A stretch of 49,305 nucleotides of DNA from an uncultured Alphaproteobacteria bacterium (GCA_902560725.1 CACEMR010000012.1:1-49305); one strand, 5' to 3'; counted from the first letter of the stretch, positions 17,071 through 26,007 are shown. The notes: a model not told the origin generated them from the sequence alone. Numbers and translations are program-made.

Positions 17071-18402
17071 TTAATCTCTTAATGGAACAGGCAAAGTTTC
17101 ATTTTTCTTTCTTGCCTTATCCCACATTTTTTGATGATCATGCATAAAGTCTTCAACTGATATATCACCAGCCCAAACAACTTCCATATCTTTCCATATA
17201 TGAACACCAGGTTCTGCAGGCCAGAAAGTCCAAGTACAATATCCATAATTTCCATCACCAGTAATTCTAGCATACTCATTTAAGTAGCTTGTTACTTGAG
17301 GTGATATTGAGCTTGGGATATCACTTTCATCAAGTAAAAGTGGAACTACAAATTCACCAAATTCAAAGTCACTTGCAATATCAATTACAACGTCTTTGTT
17401 TGACATTATCCAGTTCAACACATCTATTGCTCCATCTTTATTTTTAGCAGCAGCATTAATTGACATAGTTGTACCTATTGCTATCATAAAGTTTGGACCA
17501 TCAGATTGAGATGATAATGAAGGTAGAGGAGCCCATCCCCATTCGTCTCCAGAAGCACCGATACCTAAACTAGTAGCTTGGAAAGTCCAAGTTCCAATTG
17601 TCATCATTGCAGCTCCACGAGTTGCAAATTGTGCATGAAAGTCGTCCCAGCCAATAGCATAGTAATTCTCTAAACTGCCAGACCACCATCCTTCATCAAC
17701 CATATGTTTTTTTAAAAGTTCAAGAGCTTCTACAAAAACAGGATCTGTCCATTCTCTTTCACCAATAATAGCTTCATACACAGCTTGTGGTCCCGCATAG
17801 TTGTTTAAATAGATTCCAACTAAATGTTCATGTGTCGGCTGCCATCCTGATGAACCATATGTGTAAACGTCCATTCCTTTAGCTTGAATTTTTCCAGCAA
17901 CATCTTCTAGCTCTTCAAGAGTAGTTGGAACTTTCCATCCGTTTTCTTCAAACAGAGTTTTGTTATAAAGCATAACCATAGACTCATGAGTTTTTGGTAT
18001 TGCATACAAACTGCCATCAAATACACCTGAACTGTATGCCCAAGGAATTAATTTATCTTTCCAACCAAATTCAGCTGCATAAGAATCTAGATTTTCCAAC
18101 ATACCTGCTTCTTGATATTCTTTTACGTATGATGGTCCTGGAGTTTCAACTATATCAGGTCCCATACCCGCAAGCATAGATGTTCTTAAAGATTCAATTC
18201 TTGTTTCATTTGGCTCAAATTGTATTTCTAATTCGTAATTATTTTGAGCACTATTATATGCATTTTGAAGTTTTTCTAAAAAAATTGGATCTCTATCTGC
18301 ATTTGACTCCATTGACCATGTTACTTTTGTCTTTGAATGCGCAGAAAATGAAATTGCAATAATTCCGGAAAAAACAAAACTTAATAAAGTTTTAATCATC
18401 AT
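17071..18402 (-). CDS. Sugar ABC transporter substrate-binding protein
   Basis: A 443-residue periplasmic binding protein of the extracellular solute-binding family 1 type. The N-terminal signal peptide of about 24 residues ends near FSAHSKTKV. Family features include PDIVETPGPSYVKEY, the hinge AIPKTHESMVMLYNKTLFEENGW, and aromatic residues likely to stack on a sugar (WDDFHAQFATRGAAMM, WTFWPAEPG). GGAGGA precedes two adjacent ATGs; the second (18399) has the better spacing and may be the true start. It is first in the sugar operon, and the ligand is not predictable. Confidence 0.9.
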   Translation of the reverse strand: MMIKTLLSFVFSGIIAISFSAHSKTKVTWSMESNADRDPIFLEKLQNAYNSAQNNYELEIQFEPNETRIESLRTSMLAGMGPDIVETPGPSYVKEYQEAGMLENLDSYAAEFGWKDKLIPWAYSSGVFDGSLYAIPKTHESMVMLYNKTLFEENGWKVPTTLEELEDVAGKIQAKGMDVYTYGSSGWQPTHEHLVGIYLNNYAGPQAVYEAIIGEREWTDPVFVEALELLKKHMVDEGWWSGSLENYYAIGWDDFHAQFATRGAAMMTIGTWTFQATSLGIGASGDEWGWAPLPSLSSQSDGPNFMIAIGTTMSINAAAKNKDGAIDVLNWIMSNKDVVIDIASDFEFGEFVVPLLLDESDIPSSISPQVTSYLNEYARITGDGNYGYCTWTFWPAEPGVHIWKDMEVVWAGDISVEDFMHDHQKMWDKARKKNETLPVPLRD

Positions 18403-18551
18403 TCCTCCAAAGTAATTTTTATTTAAGTGTATCCAATATTAATTTAACTTCAAGATTTTAATAAAAAGGCATAAAATCTCTATTTTTATAGTGTATTTAG
18501 TATTAAATTTTATTAGTATTTTTTATTTTTTAAACATATAAAAAATAATTA
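18403..18551. other. Divergent intergenic region
   Basis: 149 bases separate the sugar binding-protein gene (minus) from the DsbA-like isomerase gene (plus). It must carry the promoters for both. I see very AT-rich sequence but no convincing operator palindrome or riboswitch. Confidence 0.4.
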
Positions 18552-19148
18552 ATGAAAGAAATAGATTTTTGGTTCTCAATAGGAAGCACTTATACTTATT
18601 TATCTGTAAATAGAATAAGTGAAGTTTCTAAAAAAGAAAATATTAAATTTAATTGGCACCCATTTAGTGTTAGAAAAATTATGATGGATATGGATAATAT
18701 TCCTTTCACACCTCCATCTAAGAAAATAAAATCCGATTATATGTGGAGAGATATTGAGAGAAGAGCAAAATTTTATGGTTTTTTTGCTAAAGTACCTGTG
18801 CCATACCCTTTGAAAGAATTTGATTTAGCTAATCAACTTGCAATTTTAGGAATGGAAGAAGGTTGGGGTATAGATTATGTAACTCTAACATATAGAAGAT
18901 GGTTTCAAGAAGGAAAAGAACCTGCAACAGAACCAAATCTTACAGAAATATTAAAAGAATTAAATTTAGATAAAGAAGATATATTAAATAAAGCTAATTC
19001 TTCTAAAATAAATAATCAATATTTAGACAACACAGATAAAGCATATAAAAATGGAGTTTTTGGAAGTCCAACATTTATTTATGATGGGGAAGTATTTTGG
19101 GGTGATGACAGACTAGAAGATTGCATCAAGTGGATTAAAAGCAACTAG
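18552..19148 (+). CDS. 2-hydroxychromene-2-carboxylate isomerase / kappa-GST family protein
   Basis: A 198-residue thioredoxin-fold protein of the DsbA/HCCA isomerase family. FWFSIGSTYTYL at residues 6-17 corresponds to the DFxSPYSYL segment with the glutathione-contacting Ser. NWHPFSVRKI, GSPTFIYDGEVFWGDDRLE and helical insertions complete the pattern. Characterised relatives isomerise aromatic degradation intermediates with glutathione; many homologues have no known substrate. No aromatic-degradation genes are near, so a general glutathione-dependent role is as likely. Confidence 0.8.
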   Translation: MKEIDFWFSIGSTYTYLSVNRISEVSKKENIKFNWHPFSVRKIMMDMDNIPFTPPSKKIKSDYMWRDIERRAKFYGFFAKVPVPYPLKEFDLANQLAILGMEEGWGIDYVTLTYRRWFQEGKEPATEPNLTEILKELNLDKEDILNKANSSKINNQYLDNTDKAYKNGVFGSPTFIYDGEVFWGDDRLEDCIKWIKSN

Positions 19149-19240
19149 TATTAAATATAAATAATATTTTTATCTGCTTCAAATGGTCTTTTTACAGAAT
19201 CTTTAAATATTTTTAAAAGATTTTTTTCATTGGAGTTTAT

Positions 19241-19606
19241 ATGAATCTTAATTTAATTTTTAAAGCGCAAGCTATTGTTCTTATTATTAATGGTCTAGGA
19301 TCACTTTTTTTAGGATCACTTTGGATTGCTCAAGGAACTGGCTGGGAAGCTACACCAGACTTAATTGCATTTGGACAATTTACAGGCGTAGTCCTTCTAG
19401 TGAATGGCATTTGGAGTTGGAGATTTCCCGACGTGGCAGGTGAAAATATTAAATCAATTGGTATGTTATTTGCTTTAGGAGGACTCTTATTCACGGCTAT
19501 AATTTTATTTCATATAGTTACAGGCGCTATTGCAGGTGCGACACCATATATAAATGTTGTTTTGACTGCATTGTTTACATTAGCTTTTTACGTTTACAGT
19601 CGATAA
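19241..19606 (+). CDS. Small four-helix membrane protein
   Basis: A 121-residue protein with four hydrophobic segments (about residues 7-30, 43-60, 71-91 and 98-118); not recognised. The start is supported by GGAG 8 bases upstream. The central WSWRFPDVAGENIKS loop is the only polar stretch. An intrinsic terminator follows the stop, so it may be monocistronic. Confidence 0.6.
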   Translation: MNLNLIFKAQAIVLIINGLGSLFLGSLWIAQGTGWEATPDLIAFGQFTGVVLLVNGIWSWRFPDVAGENIKSIGMLFALGGLLFTAIILFHIVTGAIAGATPYINVVLTALFTLAFYVYSR

Positions 19607-19613
19607 ATATTAT

Positions 19614-19630
19614 GCGGGCTATAAGCCCGC
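19614..19630 (+). terminator. Intrinsic terminator
   Basis: A GC-rich stem GCGGGCT/AGCCCGC with a 3-base loop is followed by TAATTTTATTTTA. It stands out against the AT-rich background and lies 8 bases after the small membrane-protein gene. Confidence 0.82.
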
Positions 19631-19678
19631 TAATTTTATTTTAAATAACACACAAATTCGATTATAAAGTAAATAATA

Positions 19679-19792
19679 ATGAAAATTTTTGAATATATTT
19701 TTCCAAAGGGTCAATGGTCAATCCCAAGATTAGCAATACTATTTATAATTTTTGCAATTCTTGATTACATAGTTATCTTCTATCAATTTTAA
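19679..19792 (+). CDS. Small single-span membrane protein (37 aa)
   Basis: ATG 19679 to TAA 19792 encodes MKIFEYIFPKGQWSIPRLAI followed by a hydrophobic helix and a short tail. It lies 6 bases before the uup start, after a terminator, so it would be first in the uup transcription unit. It is short enough to be a chance ORF, but the amphipathic start followed by one membrane span looks protein-like. Confidence 0.45.
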   Translation: MKIFEYIFPKGQWSIPRLAILFIIFAILDYIVIFYQF

Positions 19793-19798
19793 AAAATT

Positions 19799-21622
19799 GT
19801 GGTTAGTGATTTAATTTTTTCACTAAGGGAAGTGGAAATTAAATTTGGAAAAAAAATAATTTTTCAAAACTTAGATCTTAATCTTCATAAAGGAGACATG
19901 ATTGCTTTAGTTGGTAAAAATGGAGTAGGAAAAACTACTCTTATGAAAACAATAAATGGTGATCAAGATATTGATAACGGAAAGATTTGGAATTTGCCAG
20001 GTATCAAAGTTAGTAATTTTAATCAAAACTTTATTGATTTTGAAAAAAAGACAACCTCAGATATTTTTCAAGATTTAATTAATGATAACAATAAACACTT
20101 CATAGATATTTACTGTAATGAATTAAATTTAGATAAAAAATCTAATTTTCATGATTTATCAGGTGGTCAAAAAAGAAAAATTTATTTAATTAGATCTCTT
20201 TTGAAAGAGTCAGATATTCTTTTATTAGATGAACCAACAAACCATTTAGATCTTGAGTGTATTGAATGGTTAGAAAGTCATCTAAAGAATCTAAATAAAA
20301 CTATAATCTGTATTAGTCATGATAGAGCTTTTTTAAGTAATTTTACTAATAAAGTATTTTGGTTAGATCGAGGTAAGCTTCGAGTAAGTCCAAATGGATT
20401 TAAAAATTTTGATAAATGGTCTGAAGAGCTTTTAGATCAGGAATATAGAGAGCTCAGAAATAGAAAACAATTTGTTAACTTAGAATTAGTGTGGGCTAAC
20501 AAAGGAGTTAAGGCAAGAGTAAAAAGAAATGAAAAACGTTTACAAAGAGCTAAAGAATTAAAAAATAAGTTAGAAAAAGATGAGGCTTCTTATAGAAGCG
20601 CAATAAAATCATTAAAACCACAAATTGCTAAAAAATCTGTTGATCAATCTAAATTTATAGCTGAGTATAATGAAGTTTCGGTTAAATATCCCAAACAAAA
20701 AGAATTTGTTTTTCAAAATTTATCTCTAAAGATAAGCAAGAATGACAGAATAGGTTTGTTAGGTAAAAATGGTACTGGAAAATCGACTTTTCTTAAAACA
20801 TTATTAAATGAAGTATCAATTTCTGAGGGTAAATTAAAATTAAAGAAGAATTTAGATTTTTCATATTTTGATCAAATGAGAAATGATCTTAATGGAAGAA
20901 AATCTATAAAAGATATATTAGTTCCATCAGGTGGTGACTATCTAAAAGTTCAAGGTTTTGATAGACACGTTTGCAGCTATGTTAAAGATTTTAATTTTGA
21001 TCCTAAGAATGTTAATCATACAATCCAAACACTTTCAGGAGGTGAGCAAAATAGATTACTTCTTGCTAAAGTTTTAGCTAATCCAAAAACAGGCTTAATT
21101 CTTGATGAGCCTACAAATGATCTTGATTTAGATACATTAGATATTCTCACTGCAATGCTAGCAAAATACAATGGTACTCTTTTGATTGTTTCACATGATA
21201 GAGATTTTTTAGATCAGACAGTGAATAAAATATTACATTTTGATATTAATGGAAAAGTAACTTTGTTTTTAGGAGGTTACAGTGACTTTCTAAAATCACA
21301 ATCTGAAAAAAATAAAATTGTATCATTAAAAAAAAATAAAAATAAAGATCACAAAGAAAAAAATATAACAAACACAAGGCTATCCTTTAAATATAAATTT
21401 GAATTAGAAGAATTACCAAAAGAGATAAATATTATTCAAGAAAAACTAGATATTATTATGAAAGAGTTGAAAGATACTAATTTATATATAGAAAATTATG
21501 ACAGATATGTAGAAGTAACTAAAAAAATGGAAGAATTAACCAGAGAAATTAATTTAAAAGAAACGAGATGGCTAGAAGTTATGCAAATAAAGGAAGATTT
21601 AAATAAACAAAATGAAAAATAA
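19799..21622 (+). CDS. uup: ABC-F family ATPase, Uup-like
   Basis: A 607-residue soluble protein with two ABC domains and no transmembrane region. Domain 1 has Walker A GKNGVGKTT (about 39-47), signature LSGGQ and LDEPTNHLD. Domain 2 has Walker A GKNGTGKST, signature LSGGEQ and LDEPTNDLD. The inter-domain arm is basic, and a coiled-coil C-terminal extension (after about 510) is typical of Uup. ABC-F proteins act on the ribosome or, for Uup, also on branched DNA. The start is GTG 19799, giving the usual short lead-in. The C-terminus overlaps a small membrane-protein gene by 11 bases. Confidence 0.88.
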   Translation: MVSDLIFSLREVEIKFGKKIIFQNLDLNLHKGDMIALVGKNGVGKTTLMKTINGDQDIDNGKIWNLPGIKVSNFNQNFIDFEKKTTSDIFQDLINDNNKHFIDIYCNELNLDKKSNFHDLSGGQKRKIYLIRSLLKESDILLLDEPTNHLDLECIEWLESHLKNLNKTIICISHDRAFLSNFTNKVFWLDRGKLRVSPNGFKNFDKWSEELLDQEYRELRNRKQFVNLELVWANKGVKARVKRNEKRLQRAKELKNKLEKDEASYRSAIKSLKPQIAKKSVDQSKFIAEYNEVSVKYPKQKEFVFQNLSLKISKNDRIGLLGKNGTGKSTFLKTLLNEVSISEGKLKLKKNLDFSYFDQMRNDLNGRKSIKDILVPSGGDYLKVQGFDRHVCSYVKDFNFDPKNVNHTIQTLSGGEQNRLLLAKVLANPKTGLILDEPTNDLDLDTLDILTAMLAKYNGTLLIVSHDRDFLDQTVNKILHFDINGKVTLFLGGYSDFLKSQSEKNKIVSLKKNKNKDHKEKNITNTRLSFKYKFELEELPKEINIIQEKLDIIMKELKDTNLYIENYDRYVEVTKKMEELTREINLKETRWLEVMQIKEDLNKQNEK

Positions 21623-21776
21623 TTATATTAATTTTCTAGGATGGATAATGTTTATAATTTCATCCTTATGTTTTATTATTTCAAGTATAGGCAACTTTTG
21701 GTCAATGGCCGGAAGTATTTTTTTCTTTTTAGCATGCTTAATTTTTTTGATACCTTTTTTTAGAAATAAAAATTAG
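21612..21776 (+). CDS. Small two-span membrane protein, YrhK-like
   Basis: A 54-residue ORF starting inside the last codons of uup (11-base overlap) and ending at TAG 21774-21776. It has two hydrophobic helices separated by GNFWSMAGS, a pattern like YrhK-domain proteins. The assignment is tentative. It ends 3 bases before the end of the convergent aldolase gene. The coupling to uup suggests real translation. Confidence 0.5.
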   Translation: MKNNYINFLGWIMFIISSLCFIISSIGNFWSMAGSIFFFLACLIFLIPFFRNKN

Positions 21777-21779
21777 CAA

Positions 21780-22565
21780 TTAATATGTGCTTGAATTTTT
21801 AGATTCATTTGATTTATTTTTCATTTCATTAACAATTTCTTGTGAATTAGAACTCATAACTCTAAAATCAGATAATATTGTAACAAATTTGTATCCTATT
21901 TTAATCATTTCTTTTGCATAATCAGTACTTCCATTATGAATACCGGCAATTTTACCATGCTCTATCGCTTTTTTTGCAATCAATTTTATATTTGAGAATA
22001 CTGGATCTTCTTTCACATCAAATTTTGGTTGTAAACCGTATGATGAACTCATATCAGCAGGACCAATATATACTCCAGTTAGATTGGGTACTGATAAAAT
22101 TTCATCTAAATTATTTACTGCTTGCTCAGTCTCAATCATAGCAAAACTAATTATATTTTCATTTGCGCTATTGAAGTAGTTTGAACCATGGATTAATTGA
22201 GCTCTCATAGGTCCAAAACTTCTTTGACCATTTGGTGGATAATAGCAATAAGATACAAATTTTTCACAATCCTCTTTAGTGTTTATCATTGGTGCAATTA
22301 TACCCATAACACCTAGATCTAACATTTTCATGATAATTCCTGGTTCACTCCACGGCACTCTCGCCATTGGTAACGATTCACTCCTAGAAAGTCCTTGTAA
22401 CATAGCAATGCTTGATTGATAATCATTTTGACCATGCTGCATATCAATGGTTATAGAGTCCCATCCCATTTTTCCAAAAGCCTCAGCGGTAAATGAGTTG
22501 GGTATTGATAGCCATGCATTAATAACTGGCTTATTAGATTTCCAAATTTCTAATAAATTATTCAT
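21780..22565 (-). CDS. HpcH/HpaI-family aldolase
   Basis: A 261-residue class II (metal-dependent) pyruvate aldolase-type TIM barrel. Family motifs are GWDSITIDMQHG (catalytic His region), MARVPW, MGIIAPMINT, MIETEQAVNNLDEI (metal-binding Glu) and VYIGPADMS (metal-binding Asp). The family cleaves 4-hydroxy-2-oxo acids to pyruvate plus an aldehyde, or 2-keto-3-deoxy acids of sugars. The substrate cannot be fixed. GAGG 6 bases before the ATG supports the start. Confidence 0.88.
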   Translation of the reverse strand: MNNLLEIWKSNKPVINAWLSIPNSFTAEAFGKMGWDSITIDMQHGQNDYQSSIAMLQGLSRSESLPMARVPWSEPGIIMKMLDLGVMGIIAPMINTKEDCEKFVSYCYYPPNGQRSFGPMRAQLIHGSNYFNSANENIISFAMIETEQAVNNLDEILSVPNLTGVYIGPADMSSSYGLQPKFDVKEDPVFSNIKLIAKKAIEHGKIAGIHNGSTDYAKEMIKIGYKFVTILSDFRVMSSNSQEIVNEMKNKSNESKNSSTY

Positions 22566-22666
22566 TTTTATCCTCTATATACTTTTGTTTATATAATAAT
22601 AAAGTTAAATGTATTAAAACTTTTTAATTTCTAAAAATAAATTAAGTTTTATTATAAAAAATACTT

Positions 22667-23473
22667 ATGAGAACTATAAAAATATCACAAATTCAATTTC
22701 AGGCAAATTCAACTCCTGACGATAATTGTCGTCAACTTGAAAATTATTTTAAAAAAGCACTTAAATACAAACCTGATATTATTTGTACACCTGAGTGCTC
22801 AAATCTAATTACTAATGATAAAAAACATTTGTTTAAATTTTCAACATATCAAAAAGATTGCCCAATATTAAATATGAGTAAAAAATTTGCAAAAAAAAAC
22901 AATCTCTATATTAATATTGGATCTCTTTTACTAAAAGTTAAAAATCAAAAGAAACTAGTTAATAGATCTTTATTAATTGATAATGATGGATCAATTAAAA
23001 CTTATTATGATAAAATTCATATGTTTGATGTTAAAATTAGTAAAAATGAATCATATATGGAGTCTGCTTCTTTTAAATCAGGAAAAAAAATAAAATTAAT
23101 TAAATTTAAAAATACTAAACTTGGATTAACAATTTGTTATGACCTACGTTTTCCAAATTTATTTAGAGAGTTATCAAAAAAAGGCTCAGAGGTTATATTA
23201 ATGCCTGCAGCATTTACTGCTACAACTGGAAAAGACCATTGGGAAATATTAGTAAGAGCAAGAGCAATTGAAAATAATGCTTACTTAATAGCTACAAATA
23301 TGTGTGGTATTCATCACACTAATAGAAAAACTTATGGTCATTCATTACTAGTTGATCCATGGGGTAAAATTTTAAACAAAGCATTTAGTAAACCAAAAAT
23401 ACTTAATACTAAAATTAATTTGGATAGAGTAAGAGAAGATAGAAAAAAAATTCCATCACTTTTACATGGTTAA
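22667..23473 (+). CDS. Carbon-nitrogen hydrolase, Nit2-like omega-amidase
   Basis: A 268-residue nitrilase-superfamily enzyme with the catalytic triad in place: E43 (CTPECSN), K116 (YYDKIHMFD) and C157 (LTICYDLRFP). It resembles the Nit1/Nit2 branch, which hydrolyses deaminated glutathione or alpha-ketoglutaramate/ketosuccinamate. The start is ATG 22667 without a clear Shine-Dalgarno. It overlaps the following methyltransferase gene by 8 bases. Confidence 0.85.
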   Translation: MRTIKISQIQFQANSTPDDNCRQLENYFKKALKYKPDIICTPECSNLITNDKKHLFKFSTYQKDCPILNMSKKFAKKNNLYINIGSLLLKVKNQKKLVNRSLLIDNDGSIKTYYDKIHMFDVKISKNESYMESASFKSGKKIKLIKFKNTKLGLTICYDLRFPNLFRELSKKGSEVILMPAAFTATTGKDHWEILVRARAIENNAYLIATNMCGIHHTNRKTYGHSLLVDPWGKILNKAFSKPKILNTKINLDRVREDRKKIPSLLHG

Positions 23474-24089
23474 ATCTAAATCTTTAGTTGAAGGTATTGG
23501 GAATGTATTAACTACAAAAAAATATTATGATGATTGGTCAGATCAATATGATTTTATTCTAAATCAATGGCATTATAAAGTTCCAAAAAAAAGTATAAAT
23601 TTATTGAAAAAAAAACTAAAAACACCTCCCAAATATACACTAGATTTAGCTTGTGGAACTGGATTATTTGGTGAGGAGTTAGCAAAAGTTTATAAAAAAA
23701 ATCAATTATTTGGATCAGATATTTCTAAAAAAAGTCTGTTGATAGCTAAAGAAAAAAATATTTATCAAAATTTGATAAAAAAAAATTTTGAGTCAAGACA
23801 CAGATTTAATATTAAATTTGATTTAGTTTCAATGATAGGCTCTATGACATATTGCAAGAATTTTGATAAACTTTTTTCAAATGTTAAATTTACCTTATGT
23901 AAAAAAGGTTATTTTATTTTCTCTCACAGGATTGACTTATGGAAAAAACAAAATTTTGATAAAATACTTATAGGTATATCTAAAGATTTTAAAACCCACT
24001 TTATTTCCAGGCCTCTTTTATATCTTCCTTTGAATAAAGATTTTAAAAATAAGATTAAAATCAGACTAGTATTGTTACAAAAATATTAA
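23466..24089 (+). CDS. Class I SAM-dependent methyltransferase
   Basis: A 207-residue protein. Motif I reads TLDLACGTGLFGEEL and motif II is LFGSDISKKSLLIAK, a standard Rossmann SAM fold. The N-terminal YYDDWSDQYDFIL is common in this group. The substrate is unknown. It is co-transcribed with the amidase (8-base overlap). The C-terminus is basic and shorter than in many relatives. Confidence 0.8.
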   Translation: MVKSKSLVEGIGNVLTTKKYYDDWSDQYDFILNQWHYKVPKKSINLLKKKLKTPPKYTLDLACGTGLFGEELAKVYKKNQLFGSDISKKSLLIAKEKNIYQNLIKKNFESRHRFNIKFDLVSMIGSMTYCKNFDKLFSNVKFTLCKKGYFIFSHRIDLWKKQNFDKILIGISKDFKTHFISRPLLYLPLNKDFKNKIKIRLVLLQKY

Positions 24090-24098
24090 TATTTCGAC

Positions 24099-24220
24099 TA
24101 AAATATTATTGCGTTTGTTTGCAATTAGAGAATCGGTTAAAAGGAATTAAGGTTTATTTTATTTCTATAAGCCAAATTTATAAAGAAGGGATATTTTCGC
24201 CGTGTCCCTTCTTTTTTTTT
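24099..24220 (+). ncRNA. Candidate small RNA ending in a strong terminator
   Basis: The 160-base gap between two convergent genes holds a possible promoter (TTACAA, 18-base spacer, TAAAAT at 24099-24104). A first hairpin pairs GGTTTAT with ATAAGCC. A 10-bp terminator stem follows (AAAGAAGGGA 24182-24191 / TCCCTTCTTT 24205-24214) with a T tail to 24220. The terminator is strong, but it could simply end the methyltransferase transcript 90 bases downstream. No match to a known RNA family was recognised. Confidence 0.35.
24182..24220 (+). terminator. Intrinsic terminator
   Basis: A 10-bp stem with a 13-base loop is followed by a continuous T run ending at 24220. It serves the amidase-methyltransferase transcript and/or the candidate small RNA. 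Confidence 0.85.
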
Positions 24221-24249
24221 ATACATTATAAATCAAGATTTGGCAGAAT

Positions 24250-24648
24250 TTATACAATTTTTTTCGCAGAATTGAATTTTTCCATTTTTTTTAGGGTTTT
24301 TTCACTCACATGATGCTCAATTCCTTCTGCATCAGCTGATGCTGTCTTTTGATCGATACCTAAGTTCATAAGAAATTTTAATACAGTATTATGCCTTTTT
24401 TTTGATTTACTTGCTATTTGTTGACCCTTAACAGTCAAAAATATTGATCTATAAGGTTGTTTTTTAATAAAGCCTTGGTTATGCAATCTTTGAATAGTTT
24501 TATTCGCTGTAGCTTGTGCAATTGAAAGTTCATTAGCTATATCTACTATTCTTGCTTCTCCTTTTGAATTTAGTAATTCAGCTATTAATTCTAAGTAATC
24601 CTCTGTATTTTCAGTTTTGTGTGCATTTCTGACTTTTCTAAAAGACAT
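24250..24648 (-). CDS. mntR: Manganese-responsive transcriptional regulator MntR
   Basis: A 132-residue DtxR-family regulator. The family-specific stretch NTEDYLELIAELL leads into a winged helix (ARIVDIANELSIAQATANKTIQRL, QPYRSIFLTVKG). The metal-binding/dimer part includes KKRHNTVLKFL, DAEGIEHHVSEKTL. ATG 24648 was chosen because AAAAAGGA lies just upstream; an in-frame GTG 15 bases earlier has no ribosome site. It is divergent from mntX with a perfect palindrome between them and probably controls it in response to Mn(II). Confidence 0.92.
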   Translation of the reverse strand: MSFRKVRNAHKTENTEDYLELIAELLNSKGEARIVDIANELSIAQATANKTIQRLHNQGFIKKQPYRSIFLTVKGQQIASKSKKRHNTVLKFLMNLGIDQKTASADAEGIEHHVSEKTLKKMEKFNSAKKIV

Positions 24649-24686
24649 ATTCCTTTTTATCACAAAAATAATAAAAATTTAATAGA

Positions 24687-24706
24687 AATATAGCCATAGC
24701 TATATT
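24687..24706. promoter_or_regulatory. Putative MntR operator
   Basis: The perfect inverted repeat AATATAGC-CATA-GCTATATT lies in the mntR-mntX gap, 19 bases before the mntX start. A degenerate half-site (TTAGCTATATATAT) follows directly. Position and symmetry fit a regulator site acting on mntX and possibly on mntR itself. The link to MntR is inferred from context. Confidence 0.65.
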
Positions 24707-24725
24707 AATTAGCTATATATATATT

Positions 24726-25877
24726 ATGAATGCCCTAATAAATGCTATAAGTAATCAAAAAAAACTAATATTTGCAAATGAAGGAAGATTATTAAAAAAA
24801 TCTTTTTTTGGACTTCTTATTTTAGCACTAGCATTTCAAACAGGTGAATTTGGGGAGGTTGTTCGTAATTCTATGATTGAAGCTTACATTCAAGTTTCAG
24901 TTTTTGTAGGTTTTACATTATTTGTTTTTATCGGTCTCGATAGTCTTACTAAATTTGATGTTAAGTTTTTTTTATTAAAAACTCAAAAAATCCATGTTCC
25001 AATTTCGGCTTTTCTAGGAGCTATACCTGGTTGTGGAGGAGCTATAATTGTAGTTACTCAATATGTGCAGGGACGAATATCATTTGGTTCACTTGTTGCT
25101 GTGCTAACTGCCACAATGGGAGATGCTGCATTTTTAATTTTAGCTATAGAGCCCTCAACAGGCTTGTTGATATTTAGTTTAGGTATAGTAGTTGGGTCAA
25201 TTACAGGTTACTTTGTAGATTTTTTTCATGGTACAAAATTTATGTTGCCTAAATCAAAAATTAATATTGAATATGATAAAATCAAAAAAACTTTTGTATC
25301 AAAATTTAATATCTTTTGGATTTTATTGTTTATTCCTGGTTTTGTGATTGGAATATTAACTGCTTTTCAAATAGAGTTTACTACAGATATTTATAATTCA
25401 ATTTTTATATTATTAGGATCATCTGGAGCTATTCTATCAATATTTATGTGGTCTTTAAATCCTTTAAGTGATTTTCAATGTTCTACCGATAAATCGAGAG
25501 GTTATATATCAAGAGTTATAGATACAACAAATTTTGTAACAACTTGGGTAATAAGTGGATTTTTAATTTTTGAAATATTTATGTACTTTACAAGTTTAGA
25601 TTTAAAAATGCTTTTTGATATTTGGTTACCTTTTGTACCTTTAGTTGCAATTCTATTTGGTTTTTTACCAGGATGTGGCCCTCAAGTGGTTGTTGCTACC
25701 TTTTATCTTAATGGCTATATCCCATTTTCAGCAGAACTTGGAAATGCTATCTCTAATGATGGAGATGCTTTATTTCCAGCAATTGCGCTTGCGCCAAAAG
25801 CTGCGATAATAGCAACGTTATACAGCGGACTGCCAGCTATAATTGTAGCTTATTCTTACTTTTATTTATTTGAATAA
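24726..25877 (+). CDS. mntX: Putative manganese transporter MntX
   Basis: A 383-residue integral membrane protein with about ten hydrophobic segments. Two related signature motifs occur in the two halves, [19 protein letters not shown] and [19 protein letters not shown], each followed by a GDAAFL/GDALFP motif. This indicates an inverted or direct structural repeat. It matches the MntX family described as an Mn(II) transporter in marine bacteria, including SAR11 and SAR116. The adjacent mntR and palindrome support this strongly. Confidence 0.82.
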   Translation: MNALINAISNQKKLIFANEGRLLKKSFFGLLILALAFQTGEFGEVVRNSMIEAYIQVSVFVGFTLFVFIGLDSLTKFDVKFFLLKTQKIHVPISAFLGAIPGCGGAIIVVTQYVQGRISFGSLVAVLTATMGDAAFLILAIEPSTGLLIFSLGIVVGSITGYFVDFFHGTKFMLPKSKINIEYDKIKKTFVSKFNIFWILLFIPGFVIGILTAFQIEFTTDIYNSIFILLGSSGAILSIFMWSLNPLSDFQCSTDKSRGYISRVIDTTNFVTTWVISGFLIFEIFMYFTSLDLKMLFDIWLPFVPLVAILFGFLPGCGPQVVVATFYLNGYIPFSAELGNAISNDGDALFPAIALAPKAAIIATLYSGLPAIIVAYSYFYLFE

Positions 25878-26007
25878 TAAAATTAAAAAAATTTTGCCTT
25901 CAAAATTTTGCAAAACTTGCAAAAGACCTTTCTTTTGGCGAAAAAAATGGGAGAGAGATTGGAAGAATGTTGTTTATTGTTCAAAAAAATGTTCTAAAAA
26001 AATCTGA
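25870..26007 (+). CDS. DUF2256 zinc-ribbon-like small protein
   Basis: A frame of about 45 codons reads [20 protein letters not shown], then [19 protein letters not shown] and a TGA. This is the DUF2256 pattern, with four cysteines in two CxxC/CxxxC-like pairs that may bind zinc. There is no ATG; a TTG at 25870, inside the end of mntX, is the best start candidate, so the 5' limit is uncertain. The function is unknown. Confidence 0.7.
   Translation: MNNKIKKILPSKFCKTCKRPFFWRKKWERDWKNVVYCSKKCSKKI

Noticed and set aside
24119-24313. 64-codon ORF in the mntR/methyltransferase gap
   Set aside because: It runs through a strong terminator and into mntR on the opposite strand, and its composition is not protein-like.
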